Positions 28,240 through 39,004 of a stretch of 64,000 nt of DNA are shown in pieces (the stretch's first letter is position 1; each line of letters begins with the position of its first letter). Made by a program: the position numbers and the translations under genes. Under the pieces are notes generated by a model that saw only the letters and a list, made by a program, of their open reading frames with translations, was not told the DNA's origin and made no database searches. The stretch is from Clostridiales bacterium (GTDB taxonomy: Bacteria > Bacillota > Clostridia > Oscillospirales > CAG-272), in NCBI GenBank assembly GCA_022793655.1, contig JAAWDG010000003.1, forward strand, positions 1-64,000, written 5' to 3'.

Positions 28240-29940
28240 TCACTCTTCCGCCGCCGCTTGGCGGCCAAAAATAGCGGCGATTTGTTCGGGTGGAAACTTG
28301 GGTTTTCGATCATAGGTATATAACCCATTCTGCTCCTGCTCTACATCGATAAGCTGTGTATAGCAAAGTCCAAACATGCGCTCATTGTTTAAAAGCACAT
28401 CGGTTAATCCTTTTAAGCGCTCCAAAAATTCTTCCGGCGTGGCAGGGCCATTGCCATACCCCCATCCATTTTGATCATCACTCCACCGAATGCCGCCGTA
28501 TTCACTCACAAAAAATGGTTTTTCCCCATCATACCGCTGTCTGTTCTGCCAAACTTCCTTGGCCACCCCCTTGTCGAGGTCTTTATAAGCTTCATAGAAA
28601 GCTTCGGGTGATTGCTCATAGGAATGCACATCATAAATATCGGTAATCACATGAAAATTACCGCTGGTGTCAATACACGGACGGCTGGAATCAACCGCCT
28701 TGGTTGCATGATACACCAGCGCAATCAAATCATCAAACTGCCGCCGGCCTTGATAATCAAAAGTCTCATTAAACGGACACCAACCCACAATGGATGGATG
28801 GTTCCGATCGCGCTCTACCGCCTCTAACCACTCGGGCAACAGGCTGTAAATGGCCTTTGGATCAGACACATCAAGGCCCCAGTTTGGATATTCGCCCCAG
28901 ACAAGATATCCTTTTTGATCGCAGTGATACAGAAAACGCTCCTCAAAAATCTTCTCATGCAGGCGCGCGCCATTAAATCCCATCGCCATGGAACGGTCAA
29001 TATCCGCGGCCAATTCCTGATCAGAAGGCGCTGTATATACTCCGTCCGGATAAAAACCCTGGTCCAAAATCAGCCGCTGAAACACCGAACGCCCGTTTAA
29101 ATAGAACTTATAGTCGCGATATTCAATGGAGCGCAAGCCAAAATAACTGGCAACTTTATCTTCACCAAATGTAAAATTCAAATTATATAGGCCGCCTTTG
29201 CCGACCTCCCAAAGATACTTTTCCTTTAGCGGCAGCGCAAAGCATACCGTACCGCTGACCGCCCGAAGTGTAATCTCACCCATCAGAGCGCCGTCAAAGA
29301 AAGCCTCCACTGTTAAATCAGCACAGCCAACCACATGGGCCTCGATCTGCACTGATACCGTATCCACACTGGGCTGCAAACGAAAGTTCTTCATATACTG
29401 CCGCGGCGTAAATTCAAGCCACACCGTCTGCCAAATACCGGTTGTACGGGTATAAGAACAGCCCGAAGAGGCAAATCGCTCACACTGCTTGCCCCGCGGA
29501 ATCATTGGATCCCGCTCATTATCCCGCGCACAAACCACAATGGTATTTTCGCCCTCGGTTACAAGCCCAGTGATATCAAATGAAAAGGACACATAGCCCC
29601 CCTTGTGCCGGCCGCATTCTTTGGCATTTATATACACAATCGCCTCATAATCCACCGCACCGAAATGGAGCACAACCCGGCCATTTAACTGGTCTTTTGT
29701 CAGCGTAAAACTGCGCCTATACCAAACCGCCTGCATAAAGTCTTGATAGGCAATACCCGAAAGCTTGCTTTGCGGACAAAAAGGGACTTCAATCATCTGC
29801 CCGAACACAGTCTCGGGCTCAAACCACCCCTGTTCTCTGCCACTGTCGCCATCGTCCCGCCTAAATTGCCAGGCTCCATTTAGATTTTGCCAGGTTTCCC
29901 GCTTAAACTGCGGCTTTGGATGCTCTTTGCGATATATCAT
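28240..29940 (-). CDS. Glycoside hydrolase family 2 protein
   Basis: RETWQNLNGAWQFR...VDYEAIVYINAKECGRHKGGYVSFSFDIT...LILDQGFYPDG...NHPSIVGWCPFNETFD...FFVSEYGGIRWS. Confidence 0.95.
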   Translation of the reverse strand: MIYRKEHPKPQFKRETWQNLNGAWQFRRDDGDSGREQGWFEPETVFGQMIEVPFCPQSKLSGIAYQDFMQAVWYRRSFTLTKDQLNGRVVLHFGAVDYEAIVYINAKECGRHKGGYVSFSFDITGLVTEGENTIVVCARDNERDPMIPRGKQCERFASSGCSYTRTTGIWQTVWLEFTPRQYMKNFRLQPSVDTVSVQIEAHVVGCADLTVEAFFDGALMGEITLRAVSGTVCFALPLKEKYLWEVGKGGLYNLNFTFGEDKVASYFGLRSIEYRDYKFYLNGRSVFQRLILDQGFYPDGVYTAPSDQELAADIDRSMAMGFNGARLHEKIFEERFLYHCDQKGYLVWGEYPNWGLDVSDPKAIYSLLPEWLEAVERDRNHPSIVGWCPFNETFDYQGRRQFDDLIALVYHATKAVDSSRPCIDTSGNFHVITDIYDVHSYEQSPEAFYEAYKDLDKGVAKEVWQNRQRYDGEKPFFVSEYGGIRWSDDQNGWGYGNGPATPEEFLERLKGLTDVLLNNERMFGLCYTQLIDVEQEQNGLYTYDRKPKFPPEQIAAIFGRQAAAEE

Positions 29941-30069
29941 TTTCCACTTGCCCTCCTTGCTTTATTAACTCTATTTTATAACGATTATATCGCAATCACA
30001 ATGACATACCCTCTTATTTTATTGACATATCCTACTGTTTCTTTTATACTGATAAAAAGGAGAAGAGCC

Positions 30070-30840
30070 ATGATTGAAATCACCAGCATCCGCCACCACT
30101 GGCCCGAAAAAGCCGGCTTTACTTTAACAAGACCAAACGGCCATGAGCACTATACCTTTTTACACTTTTATAACAGCGTTGAAGTAAAGCTGCATAACGT
30201 TACCATCACAACCAAGCCCCATGCGTGCCTGATGTATGCGCCCGGCGTCCCGCAATACTTTCACAGCGAGCAGCCCTTGCTGCACGACTGGTTCCACTCG
30301 AGGGGAGAAGACCTTGAGAATCTCTTTTCCTGCAACACCCTCTATTACCCCGCTTCGGCCGGCTTTATCACCGCTATGGCGCAGGAAATGGAGGCCGAGT
30401 TCAACGATGACCGCTATCAACGCTGCGTATTATTAGACAGCAAAGTGAAAGAATTATTGATCCGTATCACCCGCGCCGAAAACAGCGCGTCTATATCGTA
30501 TGATACGGCGCATCACGAAGAATGCTTTCGTAAGCTTCGCGCGCACATCTTCACCCATTTAGATGAAACGTGGACCATAAACCGGATGGCCGACCTTGTC
30601 CACCTAAGCCCTTCTCGTTTTTTTACGATTTACCGCGCTTTATATGGCAAAAGCCCGACCGATGACCTCATCAGCGCCCGCATCGATGCCGCTAAAATCG
30701 CGCTTGCCTTTGGCGAGCAATCGCTAACGGCTATTGCTGAAGGACTTGGCTATCGCTATCTAACTCATTTCATGCGCCAATTTCACGACCGCACCGGTGA
30801 AACGCCAACCGCCTATCGCAGACGTCATATGCAATCTTAG
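30070..30840 (+). CDS. AraC family transcriptional regulator, divergent from GH2
   Basis: N-terminal cupin-like part and C-terminal HTH (WTINRMADLVHLSPSRFFTIYRALYGKSPTDDLISARIDAAKIAL...YRYLTHFMRQFHDRTGETPTAYRRR). Confidence 0.92.
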   Translation: MIEITSIRHHWPEKAGFTLTRPNGHEHYTFLHFYNSVEVKLHNVTITTKPHACLMYAPGVPQYFHSEQPLLHDWFHSRGEDLENLFSCNTLYYPASAGFITAMAQEMEAEFNDDRYQRCVLLDSKVKELLIRITRAENSASISYDTAHHEECFRKLRAHIFTHLDETWTINRMADLVHLSPSRFFTIYRALYGKSPTDDLISARIDAAKIALAFGEQSLTAIAEGLGYRYLTHFMRQFHDRTGETPTAYRRRHMQS

Positions 30841-30913
30841 CCGGTGGCATATGCAATCTTCATAAATAGCATATACGATTCTCAATAATGGCATATGCTA
30901 TTAGAGGCCGCAT
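30826..30913. repeat. Four tandem copies of a 22-bp CATATG-containing motif
   Basis: CATATG-like motif starts at 30826, 30848, 30870 and 30892, exactly 22 bp apart; first copy lies in the 3' end of the AraC CDS. Confidence 0.85.
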
Positions 30914-30960
30914 GACCCCTTCGCATTGTTTCGGAAAACCATCTAGCGAATCGACAAAAC

Positions 30961-30999
30961 AAAAGTCCAAAAAGGCGCTGCCTTTTCGGACTTTTTTTC
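30961..30999 (+). terminator. Terminator-like hairpin
   Basis: AAAAGTCCAAAAAGGCGCTGCCTTTTCGGACTTTTTTT. Confidence 0.7.
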
Positions 31000-31079
31000 A
31001 TCGTATTGATCAAATCTTGGGCTAACTAACTTTACCGCCCGACAATGCTTTTATTTCATGACGTGCAGTCAAGAGGTCA

Positions 31080-33452
31080 TTACTCGCCTTTGAAGAAAGA
31101 AAACAATCCTTTTTTCTTTTCTTCTGTTTTCGGCTCTTCTTTTACTGTCTTTGGTTCTTCACGCGGTTCGGTCTGAGTTTTCGCTGGGGCGCTCTCTGTC
31201 CGTAATGGTGCCGCACCTGTGTTAAGTTTACCATCCCGAACGCCGCCGGTGCGAGACTCTTGACGCTCACCAGGCCGGCCATTCTCTCTTCGTGGACGAT
31301 CCCCTTCCCGTCTTGGCGCCGGACGATCAAAATCACGTCTTGGACGGTCAGCGCGAGGCGCTTTAGGTTTTGCTTCATAATCTGCATAAGCGAAATCAGG
31401 GCCTTTATTGCCAATGCCCAGATACTTCACCGTGAAGTCATCGCCAACCTTCACCACGTCTTCTACCTTTTCAACCCGGTGATCAGCTAACTTAGAAATA
31501 TGGCAGAGCACCTCTTTACCCGGTGCAATCTCAACAAATGCGCCAAACTCTGCAATGCGCGTCACTTTGCCGGTGTATTTCTCGCCTACCTCCGGCTCAA
31601 AGACAATCGCGTCGATTAATTCTTTCGCTTTATAGGCATCGTCACGGTTTACGGCCAAAATGAATACGTTTCCGTCTTCTTCAATGTCAATTTTCGCACC
31701 CGTGTCGGCTACGATTTTCTGAATCACCTTGCCGCCAGTGCCAATAACGTCTCTGATTTTTTCAGGATCAATTTTTAACGTCAGCATCTTAGGCGCGTAT
31801 TTTGATACCTCAGCACGCGGCTTGTCAATCGCCTTCAAAATGATATCATCAATGATATAATCTCTGCCCTTATGAGTAACCGCTAAGGCTTCTTTCACAA
31901 TTTCTGGGGTCAGACCATCGATCTTCAAATCCATCTGAATCGACGTAATACCCTTATGCGTACCAGCTACTTTGAAATCCATGTCGCCATAGAAATCTTC
32001 TAAGCCCTGAATATCAATCATCGTCATCCAGTCGTCTTCATCGGTAATCAGACCGCAGGAAATACCCGCCACCGGCGCCTTAATCGGCACACCGGCGTCC
32101 ATCAGCGCCAGCGTAGAGCCGCAAACCGAAGCCTGTGAGGTAGAGCCGTTAGAGGATACAACCTCGGATACCAGCCGCAGCGCATATGGGAATTCTTCTA
32201 CCGACGGCAAAACCGGAATCAAAGAGCGCTCTGCTAATGCACCATGGCCAATTTCTCTGCGTCCGGGACTTCTGGCCGGTCTTGCTTCGCCAACCGAATA
32301 GCTGGGCATGTTGTATTGATGCATATATCTCTTTTCCTGTTCTTCGTCAATGCCGTCTAACAGCTGGCTGTCGCTGATAGCGCCCAGCGTCGCAACCGTC
32401 AGCACCTGCGTTTGTCCTCTGGTAAAGAGACCTGTGCCATGTGCACGCGGCAGCAAACCAACCTCGGCAGCAAGAGGACGAATTTCGTCCAGTCTGCGAC
32501 CGTCTACCCGCTTGTGGTCAACAAGCAGCCAACGGCGCACGATTTTCTTCTGAATCTTATACATAACCTCGCCGATAATGTCAGGAAGTTCGGGATATTT
32601 CTCTTCAAAATGAGCAATCACATCGTCTGTGATTGGAACCAGTTTTTCATCGCGCACATTTTTGTCGTCAGTGTCAAGCGCTTCCATCACGGCTTTTTCA
32701 CAATAAGCAAATACTTCGTCAAACATCTCGTGGTCAAGTTCACAAGAAGGATAATCAAATTTGGGCTTGCCAATTTCAGCGACAATGGAATCAATAAAAG
32801 CGCAAATCTTCTTAATCTCTTCGTGCGCCGTCATGATGGCGTCAAACATGACATCATCGTCCACTTCATTCGCGCCAGCTTCAATCATGACAATTTTTTC
32901 TTTTGAACCCGCTACGGTGAGCTGCAAATCGCTCTTTTCACGCTGGGCAAAAGAAGGATTGATCACAACTTCTCCATCCACAAGGCCGACGAATACGCCG
33001 CCAATCGGTCCGTTCCATGGAATGTCCGAAATAGACAATGCAATGGAAGCGCCGATCATCGCAGTAATTTCCGGTGAACAATCAGGGTCTACCGACATGA
33101 CCGTCAGCGTTAAGCACACATCATTGCGAAGGTCCTTCGGGAACAAGGGACGAATCGGCCGGTCAATTACACGACTGGTCAAAATCGCCTTTTCACTCGG
33201 ACGGCCCTCTCTTCTCAAATAGCCGCCCGGAATTTTACCAACCGAGTACATTTTTTCCTCAAAGTCAACCGACAAAGGCAGAAAATCAATGCCGTCCCGC
33301 GGTTTTTCGCTGGCTGTTGCTACCGCCAAAACAACCGTTTCGCCATAGCGCACCAAAACAGAACCGTTGGCAAGGCCGGCTAACTTACCGTTTTCGATAA
33401 CAAGCGGTCTTCCTGCTAATTCATACGAAAATGTTTTAAAATTCTCAAACAT
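31080..33452 (-). CDS. pnp: Polyribonucleotide nucleotidyltransferase (PNPase)
   Basis: [50 protein letters not shown]-like N-domain; KH and S1 domains; basic Arg-rich C-terminal extension. Confidence 0.98.
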   Translation of the reverse strand: [790 protein letters not shown]

Positions 33453-33647
33453 TTTGTTTCCTCCGTTTATTTATATTAAACCGCCCGACTTAGCACTTAA
33501 ACAGGGGTCCAAGCCCACTTAGGCCTCTATTTAACTGCTAATGCCGACGATTTTTTCAAAATGGAGCCGAGGCCTGTCTCTTTGTAAGAGGCCCCGGCGC
33601 GACGCCGTTTCATACGGCAAATGCCGGCAAGACTGCCGGCATTAAGC

Positions 33648-33911
33648 TTACTTTCTGATTCCTAATTTCTCAATCAGCGCTCTGTAGCGTTCGATATCTA
33701 CTTTTTGCAGATAGCCAAGCAGATTCTTTCTGTGACCAATCATCTTGAGCATGCCGCGGCGGCTGTGATGGTCTTTCTTGTTCACCCGCAAATGCTCGGT
33801 TAATGAGTTAATTCTGTAGGTTAAAATGGCAACCTGTACTTCGGGTGAACCGGTGTCACCTTCGTGTGTGGCATATTTTTCAATAATTGCCTGTTTTTCT
33901 TCTCTTGTCAT
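33648..33911 (-). CDS. rpsO: 30S ribosomal protein S15
   Basis: [53 protein letters not shown]. Confidence 0.99.
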   Translation of the reverse strand: MTREEKQAIIEKYATHEGDTGSPEVQVAILTYRINSLTEHLRVNKKDHHSRRGMLKMIGHRKNLLGYLQKVDIERYRALIEKLGIRK

Positions 33912-34071
33912 TGTTTATCACCTTTCCTAAACATAATCGCAAGACATAGCATACGGCTGGTGAAAGCACGCTTACGCGCAAGTCTCCGTAAGCCAAGCCC
34001 GCGTATATTCTATATTACCATAGATTAAAAAATAAATCAACACCATTTAAAGGAATAAATCCATTTTACTT

Positions 34072-35448
34072 CTATGGTTCACCCACAAATGCCAAAAAAT
34101 CGGCCTCGGCAGCCTGGTACAGCTCTTCATGCGTTTTGCGGCCGGTCACAGCACTTTGCACCGCGCCATAGGTCGCATCCGCCACGGCCGGCTCATGCGG
34201 CCCGAATAAATAGGCAAAATCATACTTCATGCTGCTGCCAATCCGCTTGATCATCTGCGCCGAGCGATTGTCCCGCAAGCAATAGGCCATCTGCCAAGAC
34301 AAATACGCGTTGTCAATGGTCTCATAAGAAGCCGCGCTGTATGCCTCTAATATCAGCCCCGCATGTTCGGAAGCAGCCGCCCCCGCCGGAATACACAAAA
34401 CCGGCATGTCACCCGAAACATAGCTTGCATACTCGTCGCCCTCCGCCAAGCAAGGCAGCGGCAGAACACCATACGAATCGGGCATATCATTGAGCGAATA
34501 AGACTCGCTCACCGTACCGATATAAAACAAACAGCCGCCGCCGGCAAAAAAGCCAGCCGGGTTTTCTGCGTCGGCAAACGCGCCCTCTTCGAATATACGT
34601 TTCGCTCGCTCGATCACGCCCTCTGTCGGCTCGCCCACCGCGCTGCCATAACGCGCGCCATCCGCAAGCGTCGTATACGAAAGTCCGCTAGACGTAAACA
34701 GGCAATTGATCAGTTCTTCCCTCGAAGCACAAGCCACCCCGGCATCATAGCGGCCCTCTAACAGAGAAAGGAAAACATCCCATGTCCAATTCCCGTCAGC
34801 GGCCATTCCATAAAGATCAATCTTTGCCTCTTGTGCCAGTGCCTCATTAAAATAAACGCAATAGGCATATTTAGCTCTTGCGCTTGCCGCACCAATCACC
34901 CCATAAGGCGCGCCTTGCCAATAGAGCGCGTCAGTGTCTGCATAATAAGGCTTGTCAAGATCAACCGCCGACCAATCCGATAGCGGAGCCAAAAGACCAT
35001 CGGCCGCGAATCTTCCGTACCAGGAAAGGGGAATGGCCACCAAATCAGAAAAATATTCTCCCTTGGCGATACTATCTTGCAGCTCGGCATAGATAGCGGC
35101 GGGCTCCTTTTCAACCACTGCAATCCCCACATGATATTTATCCTGCACAGCCGCAGTTCTAGCCGACAGCGCCACGCTGTATAAATCCCCGCTGTCATCG
35201 TCAAAATCTGCTTTATGATGGGTAGTCAACGCCAAGGTGACCCCCTCTAAATCAGCCTCCGGCAATGCATCAAGAGCTGGATAGCCAAGATTTTCCCCAC
35301 CGGAAGGTTCGCTCGAAACAGAGCCAGGGTCACTGGTCGAATCAGTTGTATTCCCGAGTTGCGAATGCCCATTCCATCGAATCCACCCGCAACCGCTGTT
35401 TATGCACAAAAGAAGAACCAGCAACAAGAGGATCGTCATTTTTTTCAT
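34072..35448 (-). CDS. Extracellular solute-binding-protein-like lipoprotein (family 1 type)
   Basis: Lipobox LLLCINSGCG; DALYWQGAPYGVIGAASARAKYAYCVYFNEALAQEA...WTWDVFLSLL. Confidence 0.75.
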   Translation of the reverse strand: MKKMTILLLLVLLLCINSGCGWIRWNGHSQLGNTTDSTSDPGSVSSEPSGGENLGYPALDALPEADLEGVTLALTTHHKADFDDDSGDLYSVALSARTAAVQDKYHVGIAVVEKEPAAIYAELQDSIAKGEYFSDLVAIPLSWYGRFAADGLLAPLSDWSAVDLDKPYYADTDALYWQGAPYGVIGAASARAKYAYCVYFNEALAQEAKIDLYGMAADGNWTWDVFLSLLEGRYDAGVACASREELINCLFTSSGLSYTTLADGARYGSAVGEPTEGVIERAKRIFEEGAFADAENPAGFFAGGGCLFYIGTVSESYSLNDMPDSYGVLPLPCLAEGDEYASYVSGDMPVLCIPAGAAASEHAGLILEAYSAASYETIDNAYLSWQMAYCLRDNRSAQMIKRIGSSMKYDFAYLFGPHEPAVADATYGAVQSAVTGRKTHEELYQAAEADFLAFVGEP

Positions 35449-35504
35449 CATGTACATCTCCATTTCCGCCGCGGGGGCATAAACACCTGCATCAAGCGCT
35501 GCTT

Positions 35505-36941
35505 TTATTTAAATTGATAGGTCGTACCGGTCGGACTATCGATCAGCACAATCCCTTTTGCTAATAAATCGTTTCGGATTTCATCGGCCAGGGCATAATT
35601 CTTTTCCTTTTTGGCGTTGGTTCTTTTTTCAATAGCCGCCAAGATTTCATCTTCAGACAGCTCCGCATGAACCCCGCCTGCCTTTTTCCCGTTTGCCTCT
35701 TCGCTTGCGGCCGCGTGTGCTAACAGCGACAAGCCTAAAACCTGATCGAAGTCCTCAATTAACGCATATTTAGTATGGGCCGAAATATCCGCCTTCAATA
35801 CATCATAAAGCGCGGTCAATGCCAGCGACGTATTTAAATCATTGTCCAGCGCCTCGCAAAAGAGCGCCTTATACTTGGTAAAGGCCTCTTCATCGCATGC
35901 ACCCTCGTCTTTCTGTTTAACAATGGCCGCGATACGCGCAATCAGTTTGTCAAACGCGGTGCGCGCGTTGTTCAAGTTCTCATAAGAGAAAAGCAGCGCC
36001 TTGCGATAATGACTTTGCAAGCAGAAAAAACGATACACGATGGGATCATACCCCTCTTCCTCCAGCACCGAAACAGTCAGGGTTTTACCCTTGCTTTTGC
36101 TCATTTTTCCTGCATCCGTATTCAAATGGTGCACGTGGAACCAAAAACGGCACCACGCCTTGCCGGTGCAGGCCTCGCTTTGCGCAATCTCATTGGTATG
36201 ATGAGGAAACGCATTGTCGATGCCCCCGCAATGAATATCCAGTGTAGGGCCCAAATGCTTGAGAGCAATGCTGGAACACTCAATGTGCCAGCCCGGATAG
36301 CCAACGCCCCAAGGGCTTGGCCATTTCAATTCTTGGTCGTCAAACTTGCTTTTGGTGAACCACAAAACGAAATCGGTTTGGCTTCGCTTGTTTGCATCCG
36401 CGCCAACCCCTTCCCGCACGCCGACGGCTAAGTCACCCTCATTAAAATCGTTAAATACATAATATTTATCTAATTTAGCTGTGTCAAAATAAATATTGCC
36501 GCCAGCTTCATAGGCATAGCCCTTATCAAGCAGCGTCTGTATCAATTCAATAAAATCGGCAATGCAAGAGGTAGCCGGCACCACCGTGTCCGGCTTTTTG
36601 ATATTCAGTTTTTCGGCATCGGCAAAAAAGGCGTCGGTATAAAAACGGGCAATGTCCATCACCGACTTATTCTCCCGCTTAGCACCCATGAGCATCTTGT
36701 CTTCGCCCGTGTCGGCGTCGCTAGCCAAATGCCCAACGTCGGTGATATTCATCACCCGCTCTACGGTATAACCGCTGTAATTTAAATATCGTTCTAACAC
36801 ATCCTCCATCAAATAAGAGCGCAGATTGCCGATGTGTGCATAATGATATACTGTCGGGCCGCAGGTGTACATTTTGCAAAGGCCTGCTTTAGCGGTCACA
36901 AACTCTTCCTTTTTTCTTGAAGCACTGTTATATAAAATCAT
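35505..36941 (-). CDS. cysS: Cysteinyl-tRNA synthetase
   Basis: [21 protein letters not shown]...[19 protein letters not shown]...[15 protein letters not shown]...[23 protein letters not shown]...KMSKSKGK. Confidence 0.98.
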   Translation of the reverse strand: MILYNSASRKKEEFVTAKAGLCKMYTCGPTVYHYAHIGNLRSYLMEDVLERYLNYSGYTVERVMNITDVGHLASDADTGEDKMLMGAKRENKSVMDIARFYTDAFFADAEKLNIKKPDTVVPATSCIADFIELIQTLLDKGYAYEAGGNIYFDTAKLDKYYVFNDFNEGDLAVGVREGVGADANKRSQTDFVLWFTKSKFDDQELKWPSPWGVGYPGWHIECSSIALKHLGPTLDIHCGGIDNAFPHHTNEIAQSEACTGKAWCRFWFHVHHLNTDAGKMSKSKGKTLTVSVLEEEGYDPIVYRFFCLQSHYRKALLFSYENLNNARTAFDKLIARIAAIVKQKDEGACDEEAFTKYKALFCEALDNDLNTSLALTALYDVLKADISAHTKYALIEDFDQVLGLSLLAHAAASEEANGKKAGGVHAELSEDEILAAIEKRTNAKKEKNYALADEIRNDLLAKGIVLIDSPTGTTYQFK

Positions 36942-37696
36942 GAACGATCCCTCTCCTTTTCACTTCCGCCCTTTTCCATCTGTGTAAGCTTTGTTTCCAG
37001 TTCGGCAATCTTATCCCGTAAGCGGGCCAGTTCTTGCGCAACGGGATCGGGCACATTGCACTGGTCAAGGTCCTCTACCCGCTGGTCGTTCACCTTGACC
37101 ACTTTAGCCGGAATGCCGACCGCTGTGGAATTTTCCGGAATCTCTTTGAGCACCACGGCGCCGGCCGCAATTTTTGTATTGTCGCCAATGGTAAACGGGC
37201 CAAGCACCTTGGCGCCCGCGCCAATCATGACATTATCGCCCAAGGTAGGGTGCCGTTTGCCCTGGTGTTTTCCCGTGCCCCCCAGCGTAACCCCTTGATA
37301 AATAGTGCAGTTATCGCCAATGACCGTCGTTTCACCGATGACGACGCCGCTGCCGTGGTCAATAAACAACCCTCTGCCAATGGTTGCACCCGGATGTATC
37401 TCGATACCCGTGGCAAAGCGCGCCAATTGAGATAACAATCTGGCGCTCAGGAAATGCTGCTTCTCATACAGCGCATGGGTAATCCGATACACCATCATGG
37501 CGTGCAGTCCCGAGTAAGAGAGCAGCACCTCCGCCGCGCTCCTGGCCGCCGGGTCCCTCTCGCGAATAATCTCTACATCTTCTCCAATTGACTCTATATA
37601 GCGGCGCACTTGGTTCACTGGCTCGCTTCGTTTAAAAGCGCGTCTTGCCGCCCTTGCTCTTTTTTCAAATTCTTCTTTGGTCATGGTAACCTCCAA
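36938..37696 (-). CDS. cysE: Serine O-acetyltransferase
   Basis: [49 protein letters not shown]...[19 protein letters not shown]; overlaps cysS start. Confidence 0.97.
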   Translation of the reverse strand: MEVTMTKEEFEKRARAARRAFKRSEPVNQVRRYIESIGEDVEIIRERDPAARSAAEVLLSYSGLHAMMVYRITHALYEKQHFLSARLLSQLARFATGIEIHPGATIGRGLFIDHGSGVVIGETTVIGDNCTIYQGVTLGGTGKHQGKRHPTLGDNVMIGAGAKVLGPFTIGDNTKIAAGAVVLKEIPENSTAVGIPAKVVKVNDQRVEDLDQCNVPDPVAQELARLRDKIAELETKLTQMEKGGSEKERDRS

Positions 37697-37722
37697 AATA
37701 TATTCACAAAATGCGTAATGAC

Positions 37723-37955
37723 AAAAAAGCCTTTAAGATACAATCTTAAAGGCGCCAACGCACGGTTCCACTTTAATCAAACTCTTCCTATCCTTTAACG
37801 GGGACGAGGCGCGCAGCCATACTTCCATTTCCGGCGGCGGGCTCACGGACGCACTAACTAAGACACCCCGCGCGCCTTCTCTCAGCGAACCCAAAAGCGC
37901 TCTCTTCGCAGGGGCTTGTCACAGTCTCTTTCCGATCAAAGCCTTTTCTTATTCT
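37723..37955 (-). promoter_or_regulatory. T-box leader upstream of cysE-cysS (presumed tRNA-Cys responsive)
   Basis: On minus strand: AAAGTGGAACCGTGC T-box (about 37760-37774) followed by GCCTTTAAGATTGTATCTTAAAGGC-TTTTTT terminator (37723-37753); long structured upstream arm. Confidence 0.82.
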
Positions 37956-38078
37956 CATTATATTATGCCGCGCTCTTTTTGTCAAGCGCACCCAAAGACT
38001 TCTTTCTACTCTATGCAGCAAGCCGGTTCTTTATGTCTATACTTGCCGGCAAAATCAAGCGGCCCCGCCGTCTACTCC

Positions 38079-38882
38079 TCATTCTCCAAATCGCTCTTCG
38101 GCCGGCAAGGCCCGGTATTGTCTAGGCGTCATGTTTTTTGCTGCTAAAAAGCAGCGGTTGAAGGTTCGGGGATTTTCAAAACCAACGTCATAGGCAATCT
38201 CTGTGATGGTCTTACCACGCACATGCAGCAAATCGCAGGCCGCCTGCACACGCAAAAAATTGATATACTCTTTGAAGCCCATGCCCAATTTTTCCTGAAA
38301 CAGATGCGAAATATAGTATTTGCTAACGCCAAGGCGGGCCGCGGCGCTCTCAAGCGACACCGATGTTTTATAATTCTCATAGCAGTAAGAAATCATGCGT
38401 TTAAGGGTATCCCCATCACAGCCCGTTCTCTTTTGAATCACCATCGCAGGCATCAGTTCACACAAAAGAAGAAGCAAATGCGCCCGCACTGCTACATCGC
38501 CAAAGGGCCTTTTTGATTTTTCACGAAAAACCCCATCTAATATCCCCTTGATCTTTTTTGGATGGCCAACCCCTTTCAACACCGGGCAGGCAGGCACTCC
38601 CTGACTAAAAATTTTTTCAAATTCAGGACAAATATCCGGCGAAAATATAATGATATAATGTTTAGCCGGCTCCACGTCGTCATAATAATGGATTTGATTC
38701 GGAAAGGAGATAAACGCATCCCCCGCTTCAGCCAGCGCCTTTTTATCATCCGCCGCACACATGCTTTGTCCCTTTAAAATAAAGACCATCTCCACATGCG
38801 TGTGCATATGGGGTACCGGCGAAAGCCCTGTGCCCTTTGTAAGATAATAGGGCGCCTCTTTTCGTTCAATATTAAAGTACAT
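38079..38882 (-). CDS. AraC family transcriptional regulator
   Basis: Cupin N-domain (PHMHTHVEMVFILKG) and HTH (VSLESAAARLGVSKYYISHLFQEKLGMGFKEYINFLRVQAACDLL...TEIAYDVGFENPRTFNRCF). Confidence 0.93.
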   Translation of the reverse strand: MYFNIERKEAPYYLTKGTGLSPVPHMHTHVEMVFILKGQSMCAADDKKALAEAGDAFISFPNQIHYYDDVEPAKHYIIIFSPDICPEFEKIFSQGVPACPVLKGVGHPKKIKGILDGVFREKSKRPFGDVAVRAHLLLLLCELMPAMVIQKRTGCDGDTLKRMISYCYENYKTSVSLESAAARLGVSKYYISHLFQEKLGMGFKEYINFLRVQAACDLLHVRGKTITEIAYDVGFENPRTFNRCFLAAKNMTPRQYRALPAEERFGE

Positions 38883-39004
38883 AGGTTCCTCTAAAAAGTG
38901 CAATTTTTGTCTGAAAATATCTCGCTTATGTCTTGCATTATACGCATAGATAAGGTAAAATGCAAGTAGTTTATAAAAATTACTTATATAAAGGAGAATG
39001 CGCC

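Noticed and set aside
32412-32906. 164-aa plus-strand ORF antisense to pnp
   Set aside because: Overlaps conserved pnp codons throughout; no SD or family signal.
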